From positions 1,756,001 through 1,820,000 of the forward strand of contig NZ_CP009888.1 in NCBI RefSeq assembly GCF_000788395.1: 64,000 nt of DNA, given 5' to 3'. The position numbers were made by a program, and so were the translations under genes. Shown piece by piece: positions 1 through 6,947 of this stretch. This DNA is from Pseudoalteromonas piratica. Its GTDB lineage: Bacteria; Pseudomonadota; Gammaproteobacteria; Enterobacterales; Alteromonadaceae. Position 1 is the stretch's first letter; each line of letters opens with the position of its first letter. Under the pieces are notes generated by a model. It did not search any database. It was not told the origin of the DNA and saw only the letters and a list, made by a program, of their open reading frames with translations.

Positions 1-350
1 TGAACGAAAATGTTTTTCTCTTTTTTACCCGACAGTTCACAATGGATCTCTTCGGGAGGGCGCAAACTATCAATAATACTCGTTACTCCAAGATACACTA
101 AGTACAAAGCGCCAACCCAAAGTACGGTTTGATAGGCTATTTCTGATGTTTTTAAAATTACACTCAAGCCTGCAACGGCTAAAATTGTGTGTACTACGCC
201 CGCTGTTGCAAAGCCAAAGGCAGTTTGCATACCGGCAGTTTTACCTTTTGCAAAAGTTTGCGCCATCAAAAAAGCGTTAGACGGGCCGGGTGAAACGGCT
301 AGCAAAAAACTAAGAGTGACAAACGATAATAGCGATTCAAAATTAATCAT
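1..350 (-). CDS. LysE/RhtB family amino-acid exporter, 3' end outside window
   Basis: Inner-membrane exporter of the LysE/RhtB family, which exports amino acids or related small metabolites. About 116 N-terminal residues are visible, from the ATG at 350 leftwards with no stop before base 1. The start MINFESLLSF leads into the family hallmark SPGPSNAFLMAQTFAKGK near residues 20-37, then a second hydrophobic helix and WVGALYLVYLG near residues 80-90, as in RhtB/LeuE-type proteins. The Bcr/CflA gene upstream ends only 8 bp before this start, so the two are probably co-transcribed as an efflux pair. No strong ribosome binding site is visible. The substrate cannot be read from the sequence. Confidence 0.85.
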   Translation of the reverse strand, partial: MINFESLLSFVTLSFLLAVSPGPSNAFLMAQTFAKGKTAGMQTAFGFATAGVVHTILAVAGLSVILKTSEIAYQTVLWVGALYLVYLGVTSIIDSLRPPEEIHCELSGKKEKNIFV

Positions 351-358
351 AACGAGTT

Positions 359-1516
359 TTAACTGTAAGCGGCCAGAGGTTCATTATCATGCTGTTTCAA
401 GCGAATTAGAAAAGGCAAAACACTTAATAAATGGCATGCAATAATATAGGGAATAGCAATAGGTAAATACTGAGTTAGGCTAACAATTAGGCCTGCTCCA
501 CTCATTTGCATCATCCCCAGTAATGCCGATGCTTTACCTGCATTTTGTTTAAAAGGTGCTAAAGCATTACCTGCTGCAGCGCCCATTGAAAAGGCAAAAC
601 CAATTGAACCGATAAAGATGGCAATCATAAAACTTGTGACATTCGTGAATGCCAGCTGAAATGCTATCACTAAGCAACCTGCAGAGATCATTAATAGTAG
701 GCCAATCATAAGTGCCAATGAGGTGGCTTTTTTGATTAATTGCGGTGCGAGAAAGCTGCCTATTATGCTCACCGTTGCGTTAATGCCAAACCAAAAGGTA
801 AAACTTTTTTCATCCAGTCCTTGTTGCGTCATTAAATAGTTGGGAGCTTGGGCAACAAATGCCAAAATTGCACTCATAGACAACATACATATGGTGGCAT
901 TAAATAAAAAAGTAGGGTGAGAGAAAATTTGCCAGTACGATACTTTTGCTTGATGCTTTCCTTGTGGGGTATTAGAAGCCTTTTTTGGAATTGCAAAAAT
1001 CAGTATTAGTAAACTTACCAGCGCAAAACTAGCTAAAAAGTAGAAGTTACTTTGCCAACCAAATTGTACTGTAAGCCATGCGCCTAAAATTGGCGCTAAT
1101 GCAGGGATAAAACAGACAATGCCATTTAAGTAAGAGATTACTTGCGCACTTTTATTCGCATTATAGTTGTCCCGCACTAAAGCAAAAGTACTGACAAAGG
1201 TTGCTGCAGCGCCCACACCTTGAATAATTCGAGCGATGATTAATAAAGATACGGTTTCAGCAGATGCAGCGAATAGTGCACCAATGAAGTAGGTGACCAC
1301 ACCGAAGATGGCGATTTTTCTACGGCCAAATCGATCGCTTAGAGGGCCTAAAATTAATTGTGCCAAGCCAACGCATACCATAAATGCGGTAATACTCGTT
1401 TGGATATGAGTAATTGAACTACTCAGTTCTGTGGCCATGAGGGGCATGGCAGGTAGATAAAGATCGATTGCTAAAGGGCAAAAGATAACAAGCAATACAA
1501 GGGCGAGTTTCAGCAT
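359..1516 (-). CDS. Bcr/CflA family multidrug efflux MFS transporter
   Basis: Major facilitator superfamily proton-coupled exporter of the Bcr/CflA (DHA1) branch, about 385 residues with twelve predicted hydrophobic segments. Near the N-terminus it has the motif DLYLPAMP typical of Bcr/CflA, then LGPLSDRFGRRKI (MFS motif A) and GAAATFVSTFALVRD (motif C region). The frame is open upstream to 1573, but I place the start at the ATG at 1516, because MLKLALVLLV begins the first membrane helix directly as in the family. The extra upstream stretch also overlaps an 8-bp inverted repeat at 1570-1598 in the gap after the cyclophilin gene. Family substrates include bicyclomycin and chloramphenicol; the substrate here is unknown. 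Confidence 0.88.
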   Translation of the reverse strand: MLKLALVLLVIFCPLAIDLYLPAMPLMATELSSSITHIQTSITAFMVCVGLAQLILGPLSDRFGRRKIAIFGVVTYFIGALFAASAETVSLLIIARIIQGVGAAATFVSTFALVRDNYNANKSAQVISYLNGIVCFIPALAPILGAWLTVQFGWQSNFYFLASFALVSLLILIFAIPKKASNTPQGKHQAKVSYWQIFSHPTFLFNATICMLSMSAILAFVAQAPNYLMTQQGLDEKSFTFWFGINATVSIIGSFLAPQLIKKATSLALMIGLLLMISAGCLVIAFQLAFTNVTSFMIAIFIGSIGFAFSMGAAAGNALAPFKQNAGKASALLGMMQMSGAGLIVSLTQYLPIAIPYIIACHLLSVLPFLIRLKQHDNEPLAAYS

Positions 1517-1609
1517 AGTTACAACACATTTTTCAGGGGAGAGAATTGTATACGTTCTGCTGGGGAGATCCAAGCCTATAACCGATGTTAAGGCTTGGCT
1601 GTCATTAAG

Positions 1610-2257
1610 TTACTCTACCAAAATTTTAGCTGAGAGAATCTCTAATTTTTGTTTTGGCTGACCGCTTCGGCTGCCATTTTCATTAAATAAATCAAGGGTT
1701 TTTTCGTCGCTCACTAGTTTACCAAACACAGTATGTCTGCCATTAAGGTGAGGCGTAGCACGAAAAGTAATAAAAAATTGACTGCCGTCGGTGTTAGGGC
1801 CGGCATTTGCCATGCTCAATAAGCCTTTTTGATCATGCGGTACCAGTGGTTCAAATTCCCCCGCGTAGCGATAGCCTGGAAAGCCACGGCCATTGCCTAG
1901 AGGGTCGCCACCTTGAGCCATAAAGTCATTGATTACACGATGGAAAATCAATGAGTCATAAAACCCTAGGGTGGTGAGATAAATGGTACTTGATGCATGC
2001 ATAGGTGCTGTTTTATGGAAAAGCTCAAATTTCATTTCACCAAGCGTAGTTTGAAGCACCCAATAGTAAGTAGCGTCTTCTGCAAATGTTAACTTGGGCG
2101 GCATTGTTAGTTTGGTACGCCACCCCTCAGTTTGCTTATCTACTTTTTGTTCTGTGATAAATTGCTCAACTTGTTTAATGGCAGGGTCTTGAAACCAACA
2201 AGCCGATAACAATAATGCCGCTGAAACGGATAACAGTGAATTTCGTAACATGTTCAT
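1610..2257 (-). CDS. Cyclophilin-type peptidyl-prolyl isomerase lipoprotein
   Basis: Peptidyl-prolyl cis-trans isomerase of the cyclophilin family, predicted to be a lipoprotein acting in the periplasm. A short signal peptide ends in a lipobox around LLLSAC (Cys20). The cyclophilin core is clear: FHRVINDFMAQGGDP, then GPNTDGSQFFITF and HLNGRHTVFGKLV, which hold the catalytic Arg and the substrate-pocket residues of bacterial PpiA/PpiB. It follows the bactofilin gene with no gap, so the two are translationally close and probably one operon with the M23 gene. The lipid anchor separates it from soluble PpiA and PpiB. A link to envelope assembly is inferred from its neighbours. Confidence 0.9.
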   Translation of the reverse strand: MNMLRNSLLSVSAALLLSACWFQDPAIKQVEQFITEQKVDKQTEGWRTKLTMPPKLTFAEDATYYWVLQTTLGEMKFELFHKTAPMHASSTIYLTTLGFYDSLIFHRVINDFMAQGGDPLGNGRGFPGYRYAGEFEPLVPHDQKGLLSMANAGPNTDGSQFFITFRATPHLNGRHTVFGKLVSDEKTLDLFNENGSRSGQPKQKLEILSAKILVE

Positions 2258-2644
2258 TTAAGCAGATTTCTTTTCTTTTTTATTTTCTTTTTCTGATATA
2301 GGTGCAACGGGCTTAGTTGTTTGTGTCATCGAACCTTGAATCGATGCACCTTCTTGAATGCTGATGGTGTCGTGGAAGATATCACCAACTACCGTTGCAG
2401 ACTGTTCTAAAACGACCTTTTTAGCTTTAATTGTGCCTTTCACAGTGCCTTTTACAATCACTTCTTGGGCATTAATATCGCCTTCAACACGGCCATCGCT
2501 TCCGATAGTTAAACTTTGTACATTTACTTCGCCATTAATGCACCCTTCAAGTTGTATGGTGCCTGCGTTATTAATTTGCCCGGTGATTTCAACGTCTGAA
2601 GAGATAATAGAAGGGAAAGGGCTTTTTTTCTTGTTAGAGAACAT
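2258..2644 (-). CDS. Bactofilin (polymer-forming cytoskeletal protein)
   Basis: Small bactofilin of about 128 residues. Bactofilins (formerly DUF583) polymerise without nucleotide into filaments that position cell-wall enzymes. After a basic leader (FSNKKKSPFPS) there is a repeated hydrophobic/Gly pattern such as EGCINGEVNVQSLTIGSDGRVEGDINAQEVIVKGTVKGTIKAKKVVLEQ-type turns, expected for a right-handed beta-helix, then a Lys/Glu-rich tail. The frame extends to a TTG at 2650, but the ATG at 2644 is preferred. It overlaps the end of the M23 peptidase gene by 11 bp, and bactofilin/M23 pairs are a common arrangement. The peptidase is therefore its likely partner. Confidence 0.9.
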   Translation of the reverse strand: MFSNKKKSPFPSIISSDVEITGQINNAGTIQLEGCINGEVNVQSLTIGSDGRVEGDINAQEVIVKGTVKGTIKAKKVVLEQSATVVGDIFHDTISIQEGASIQGSMTQTTKPVAPISEKENKKEKKSA

Positions 2645-3881
2645 TCTCAAATGCCTTAGTTAGTTTTAACGGGTTGATATACTTGTTGTTGTGTAAAATT
2701 TCGTAATGTAAATGGGTACTTGTACTGCGTCCTGAGCTACCCATTAGCCCGATAACTTGGTCTCTTTGTACTTGCTGTCCACGCTTTACATTTATTTTTG
2801 CTAAATGGCCGTAACGTGTAACGAATCCATTTTTATGTTCTATTTCGATAAAGTTGCCAAACCCACCGTTTCGGCCTGCGCGCTTGACGATGCCATTTGC
2901 GGGTGCAAATATTTTTGTTTTATGCCAACCAGCCATATCAATGCCGCGATGCATTGCACGGCGTTTTGAAATAGGATCGGTACGAAGGCCGTAGGCACTT
3001 GAAACATAAAAATCTTTTGCAGGCAGAGTAGTTGGTAATAGCGCAAGGTTGCCGTTTAGTTGGTTCAATAATACGATTTTATCTAGCAAGCTTTGCTGCT
3101 TGATTGTCAAAACTGAGGTGTCGATGGCGTTAAATGGCCCGCCTTGAGCAGTCGTGTCTAACGTTTGCTGAATGATGAAACCTTTATCAACACCCGCTTT
3201 TTCCAAAGCTTGATGTAAACTCGCTGTACGTTCGTCAACAATTTGCGATAGCATTGCAAAGTTGGCATCGAGTTGCTGATTTTCTTTTTCAATATCACTT
3301 TCGATGCTTTCAGCCTCAGTTTGTTTTTCTTCCGTCTTAGGCTTAGCAGTGGTAGGCCTTGTGTCAGCCTTATCCGTTTTTTCAGCTGATTCGGTTGTCT
3401 CTTTTTGAGTAGTTTGCTCGCCTTTGTCAGCATCATCCGCTGCAATGACAGGTTCAGCTTCGACACTATCTGCTTTTACTTTTGGCTCAGCGGCTGGAGT
3501 ATTTGTAGTGTCTTTCGTCACTTCAGCTTGTTTTGCTTGGAATTCTGCTTGTTGTGCTTCAGGTAATGACTCCAACATATTCGTCATCAGCTGAGATTTT
3601 TCATCAATTTGAGAAATTCGGTTTGATAGTTCGCTGTGTTTTTCGCGATAAGATAAATGAAGGGCATCAAGCTCGGTTTGCTTTTGCTCGATAATTTGGT
3701 CTTGTGTTGCGATCACTTTATTGAGCTCAACATATTGATAACTACCAGCGCCTGCAACAACACATACAGTCACACCAATAGCAAATAAGCTTACTTGTAG
3801 CCAACTAGGTAATGTAATGTATTTAACATCACCATTTTGGCGGACCAATAACTGTTTATCTGGAAAAAGTGCTTTTAACAT
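2634..3881 (-). CDS. Membrane-anchored M23 (LytM) family peptidase
   Basis: Peptidoglycan endopeptidase or LytM-type activator, 415 residues. A transmembrane helix near residues 26-46 is followed by a coiled-coil region (about 50-100), a low-complexity Glu/Lys/Thr-rich linker (about 115-205), a further helical segment, and a C-terminal M23 domain (about 285-410). The zinc ligands are intact: His311 and Asp315 in HRGID and the HLH pair at 390-392, so it is probably an active enzyme rather than an EnvC/NlpD-like degenerate activator. It overlaps the bactofilin gene, which fits bactofilin-directed local cell-wall cutting that sets cell shape. That role is inferred from the gene pair. Confidence 0.9.
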   Translation of the reverse strand: MLKALFPDKQLLVRQNGDVKYITLPSWLQVSLFAIGVTVCVVAGAGSYQYVELNKVIATQDQIIEQKQTELDALHLSYREKHSELSNRISQIDEKSQLMTNMLESLPEAQQAEFQAKQAEVTKDTTNTPAAEPKVKADSVEAEPVIAADDADKGEQTTQKETTESAEKTDKADTRPTTAKPKTEEKQTEAESIESDIEKENQQLDANFAMLSQIVDERTASLHQALEKAGVDKGFIIQQTLDTTAQGGPFNAIDTSVLTIKQQSLLDKIVLLNQLNGNLALLPTTLPAKDFYVSSAYGLRTDPISKRRAMHRGIDMAGWHKTKIFAPANGIVKRAGRNGGFGNFIEIEHKNGFVTRYGHLAKINVKRGQQVQRDQVIGLMGSSGRSTSTHLHYEILHNNKYINPLKLTKAFENVL

Positions 3882-4015
3882 TATGACAACCGATGTAGTT
3901 AAGTGTACTGCCGTGAATTATTATTTTTTGAGCAGGCAGGTTAACCGGTACAAGATACCAAGATAGTTTAAAAAATCCAGAGAAATTTTTGAAATGGTAC
4001 TTAAGGGGGAGTATA

Positions 4016-4038
4016 AGGTGGCAAATTGCTTGCCACCT
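4016..4038 (-). terminator. Hairpin after fumarylacetoacetase gene
   Basis: A 9-bp inverted repeat (AGGTGGCAA / TTGCCACCT, loop of five bases) lies just beyond the fumarylacetoacetase stop. It lacks a clear T-tract in the minus direction, so it may be a weak terminator or an RNA 3'-end stabiliser. Confidence 0.45.
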
Positions 4039-4053
4039 AAACAGCTAAGAAGC

Positions 4054-5367
4054 TTACTTAGCAGGTAATACCGTGCCTTCTACACGACCAAAACCAATAC
4101 GGTTAAAGCCGTCTGCCTCACACCAACCACGCATAATAACTTTGTCACCGTCTTCTAGGAACTTACGCTCTTCGCCGTTGTTAAGTTTAATGCTTTCTTT
4201 GCCGCCACGAGATAACTCAAGCATTGAACCTGCTTCTTCGTGTTCTGGGCCTGATTGTGTGCCTGAACCTAACATATCACCTGGTACAAAGTTACAACCA
4301 TTCACTGTATGGTGCGTTACCATTTGCGCGACTGTCCAATAGCTGTGTTTAAAGCTTGACTCTGAAAGCTTGCTCGCCTCCATGCCTTCGTTGCGCATTT
4401 TCTCCGTTTCAAGTAACACGTCCATTTGAATGTCAATTGCACCTGCTTCACGGTTATGTGATGACTCTAGGTATTCAAGTGGCTGAGGATCGTTTTCATC
4501 ACGATGCCATTGTGTACGGTATGGTGCAAGTGCTTCCGTGGTTACAATCCAAGGAGAAACAGTCGATGCGAAGTTTTTCGCAAGGAATGGGCCGAGAGGC
4601 TGGTATTCCCACGCTTGTAAATCACGTGCAGACCAATCATTAAATAGACAGAAACCAAATACGTGATCTTCTGCATCATTAATGTTAATGGCGTCACCTA
4701 ATTCATTGCCTTTACCAAGGTAGATACCCACTTCTAATTCGTAATCCATGCGTTTTGCAGGGCCAAATGATGGTACATCTGCATCAGGAGCCTTTGTTTG
4801 ACCTTTTGGACGCGGAAAAGCTTGCCCTGATACGCCGATTGATGATGCACGGCCATGGTAACCAATTGGTACCCATTTGTAGTTCGGTAATAATGGGTTG
4901 TCTGGGCGGAATAAGCTTCCTACTGCTGTTGCGTGGTAAATTGACGTATAAAAGTCCGTATAGTCACCAATATGACATGGCAGAGCGTATTCAACATCGG
5001 CTTGTGCAATAAGTGCTGATTCAAGCGCTGACTGATGCGCAGAGCCTTCAGCAAGAGCATCACTTAACGCAAGACGAAGGGCTGACCAATAGGCTTTACC
5101 CATACCCATAAATTCGTTCAGTGCTGGTGCATTGGCAGCCGTTGCCGCTTCAAGTGCTAATCCAGTTAATACACCAGATGCAACCACAGCGTCTAAATCA
5201 AGCACCTGATCACCAATGGCGACACCGCCACGAAACTCTTGATTGCTGTTTGCTTTGCGGAAAATTGCAAAAGGTAAATTTTGAATAGGAAAATCAGTAC
5301 CGCTCACATTAGCAGACGCCACCCAACTTTTAAGGTTAACGTCATGTGTTTTGTTAATTGCGCTCAT
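4054..5367 (-). CDS. fahA: Fumarylacetoacetase
   Basis: Last enzyme of tyrosine/homogentisate catabolism; it hydrolyses fumarylacetoacetate to fumarate and acetoacetate in the cytoplasm (EC 3.7.1.2). The 437 residues match the family length. An N-terminal SH3-like domain opens with SWVASANVSGTDFPIQNLPF. The catalytic domain has DYTDFYTSIYHA (Asp138 and the general base His145), metal ligands Glu210 and Glu212 in MDYELEVG, and Asp244 in FNDWSARD. The start ATG has AAGGG upstream. It lies 133 bp downstream of HPPD with a terminator-like hairpin between, so it may be transcribed partly on its own. The intermediate genes hmgA and maiA are not in this window. Confidence 0.95.
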   Translation of the reverse strand: MSAINKTHDVNLKSWVASANVSGTDFPIQNLPFAIFRKANSNQEFRGGVAIGDQVLDLDAVVASGVLTGLALEAATAANAPALNEFMGMGKAYWSALRLALSDALAEGSAHQSALESALIAQADVEYALPCHIGDYTDFYTSIYHATAVGSLFRPDNPLLPNYKWVPIGYHGRASSIGVSGQAFPRPKGQTKAPDADVPSFGPAKRMDYELEVGIYLGKGNELGDAININDAEDHVFGFCLFNDWSARDLQAWEYQPLGPFLAKNFASTVSPWIVTTEALAPYRTQWHRDENDPQPLEYLESSHNREAGAIDIQMDVLLETEKMRNEGMEASKLSESSFKHSYWTVAQMVTHHTVNGCNFVPGDMLGSGTQSGPEHEEAGSMLELSRGGKESIKLNNGEERKFLEDGDKVIMRGWCEADGFNRIGFGRVEGTVLPAK

Positions 5368-5436
5368 ATTGCACCCTTATAATTGTAACTGTTTACTTAT
5401 ATTGCTACGCAACAGTTATTTTTAAAGACTTTAAGT

Positions 5437-5469
5437 GGAAAAAGCAGCATATAAAATTACATGCTGCTT
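5437..5469 (-). terminator. Rho-independent terminator after HPPD
   Basis: A 9-bp stem (AAGCAGCAT at 5442-5450, ATGCTGCTT at 5461-5469, 10-base loop) is followed in the minus direction by a run of five T. It lies between HPPD and fumarylacetoacetase and should end or attenuate HPPD transcription. Confidence 0.65.
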
Positions 5470-5500
5470 GTTGGGCTTAACTTGACTGTGTATTTATTAC

Positions 5501-6547
5501 TTAAATTACACCACGACGCTCTTGGTCGCGCTCAATTGATTCAAACAGTGCTTGGAAGTTACCTTCACCAAAACCACCGTCATCAACACGTTGGATCATT
5601 TCAATAAAGATAGGACCAAATAAGTTCTTAGTGAAGATTTGCAGTAAGTAGCAATCTTCGCTTTGGCTATCTACTAAGATTTGGTGTTCTCTAATTTTGT
5701 CTTTGTCTTCTTTAACCCAAGGAACACGGTCAAAGATTGTATCGTAGTAGTGGTCAACAATATCAAGTGTTGCAATGTTCGTTTGGTCTAACTTATCTAA
5801 TGAACCAACTAGATCATTTGTTAAGAACGCTAAGTGCTGAACACCTGGGCCGTTGTATTCATCTAGGTATTCATCAATTTGGTTGTTGTTATCGTCTTTA
5901 CCTTCATTGATTGGAATAGAGAATGTGCCACACGGTGATTTAAGTGCATAAGAAAGTAGCGCTGTTTTTTGACCTTTAATGTCGAAGTAACGTACCTCTT
6001 CAAAGCCAAATACGTCTTTGTAGAAGTTAGCCCAAGTTTCCATTGTGCCTTTGTAAACATTGTTAGTTAGGTGGTCAATGCGAAGGAAGCCTTTATCTTC
6101 AACAATGTTTTGCTCCGCTAAATCTTCAAAGTCATTTGCGTAAATAGAACCTTTGTCGCCAAATACGTCAATGAAGTAGATTAAGCTGTCGCCGATACCA
6201 TAGATTGCTGGGTATGGTAGGTCTTTATTTGCTGAATCAGTCGCTGGTTTTGCGCCGCGCTCTACAGCAACATCAAATGCTTTTTGTGCATCTGCTACAC
6301 GCCAACCCATAGAACAAATTGCAGGGCCATGTGATTTAGCAAACTCAGCAGAGAAGCCATCACGCTCATTGTTTAGTAAAAAATGAATATCATGTTGGTT
6401 GTAATAAGTAATATCTTTACCTTTAAACTTCTTTAGCTTTGAAAAGCCAAAGTCAGCAAAGATTTTGTCCATATAGTCTGCATCTGGTGTTGCGTACTCT
6501 GTGAATTCAATACCTAATAAACCGAGTGGGTTATTTGCAGTAGTCAT
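5501..6547 (-). CDS. hppD: 4-hydroxyphenylpyruvate dioxygenase
   Basis: Fe(II)-dependent dioxygenase that converts 4-hydroxyphenylpyruvate to homogentisate (EC 1.13.11.27), the committing step of tyrosine degradation and the source of pyomelanin when the next step is blocked. The 348 residues form two vicinal-oxygen-chelate halves. The iron triad is present: His159 (FLRIDH), His238 (GPGVQH) and Glu316 (GPIFIE). The conserved C-terminal FTKNLFGPIFIEMIQR and GFGEGNF, which close the active site, are intact. A 400-bp upstream region carries two TyrR-box-like sites, and a TyrR homologue lies 22 kb away at 28744. Regulation by TyrR is inferred. Confidence 0.96.
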   Translation of the reverse strand: MTTANNPLGLLGIEFTEYATPDADYMDKIFADFGFSKLKKFKGKDITYYNQHDIHFLLNNERDGFSAEFAKSHGPAICSMGWRVADAQKAFDVAVERGAKPATDSANKDLPYPAIYGIGDSLIYFIDVFGDKGSIYANDFEDLAEQNIVEDKGFLRIDHLTNNVYKGTMETWANFYKDVFGFEEVRYFDIKGQKTALLSYALKSPCGTFSIPINEGKDDNNNQIDEYLDEYNGPGVQHLAFLTNDLVGSLDKLDQTNIATLDIVDHYYDTIFDRVPWVKEDKDKIREHQILVDSQSEDCYLLQIFTKNLFGPIFIEMIQRVDDGGFGEGNFQALFESIERDQERRGVI

Positions 6548-6681
6548 TTTTAGTCCCCTAAAGAGTGAGAGATGGCTTAGTTAGTTGGAGTGGCCAACTC
6601 TTTAAACACGAATTGGGTAGATAATTATCCAAAATAAAGCCAAGGGAAAGAGGGGAGGAGCTTTTGCTTAGAGGTCTATTT

Positions 6682-6699
6682 TGTAAACTTTTAAATACA
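6682..6699. promoter_or_regulatory. TyrR-box-like site (weak) upstream of HPPD
   Basis: TGTAAACTTTTAAATACA matches the TyrR consensus TGTAAA-N6-TTTACA at ten of twelve defined positions and keeps the invariant G-N14-C spacing. It lies about 135 bp upstream of the HPPD start. The consensus is established for E. coli TyrR; use of this site is inferred. Confidence 0.45.
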
Positions 6700-6862
6700 A
6701 AATTAGGGGTTTCAAGGGAAGTTTAACCTAATAATGAATAATAAAAACGAAAAGCAGCAAAATACCGAGAACAAAATTTTGATTTTTGCGGCTTAAATAA
6801 GCAAATCATAAAAATAACGTAGAGATTTTCTCTATATGATGAGTTTAAAAATTGAGCTTTTT

Positions 6863-6880
6863 TGTACTGTTATATTTACA
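6863..6880. promoter_or_regulatory. TyrR-box-like site (strong half) upstream of HPPD
   Basis: TGTACTGTTATATTTACA has a perfect right arm TTTACA, four of six bases in the left arm, and the invariant G-N14-C spacing. It lies about 316 bp upstream of the HPPD start. That is far for a promoter-proximal repressor but usable for looping or cooperative TyrR binding with the site at 6682. Confidence 0.45.
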
Positions 6881-6904
6881 AAATTAAACGAATGATAACG
6901 CTGC

Positions 6905-6930
6905 AATAAAAAAGGGGGCAAAATGCCCCG
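6905..6930 (-). terminator. Rho-independent terminator after phosphoesterase gene
   Basis: GGGGCA / TGCCCC stem (6915-6929, three-base loop) followed by a T-rich run in the minus direction. It sits 18 bp past the stop of the metallophosphoesterase gene. Confidence 0.85.
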
Positions 6931-6947
6931 AATAATTTAGTGCGATG

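Larger units (their letters stand above)
6548..6904. other. Regulatory gap upstream of HPPD
   Basis: About 350 bp without a credible ORF between HPPD and the terminator of the phosphoesterase gene. It is AT-rich and contains two TyrR-box-like sites (6682-6699 and 6863-6880). I see no small gene or RNA here. Confidence 0.6.

Noticed and set aside
187..444. Short plus-strand frame at the left edge
   Set aside because: It is antisense to the LysE-type exporter and the end of the MFS gene and has no independent coding signal.
1570..1598. Inverted repeat CCAAGCCT/AGGCTTGG after the cyclophilin gene as a terminator
   Set aside because: It has a 13-base loop and no T-run in the minus direction, so it is not convincing as an intrinsic terminator.
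5368..5500. TGTAACTGTTTACTTATA before fumarylacetoacetase as a TyrR box
   Set aside because: The invariant G-N14-C spacing is broken and the right arm does not match TTTACA.
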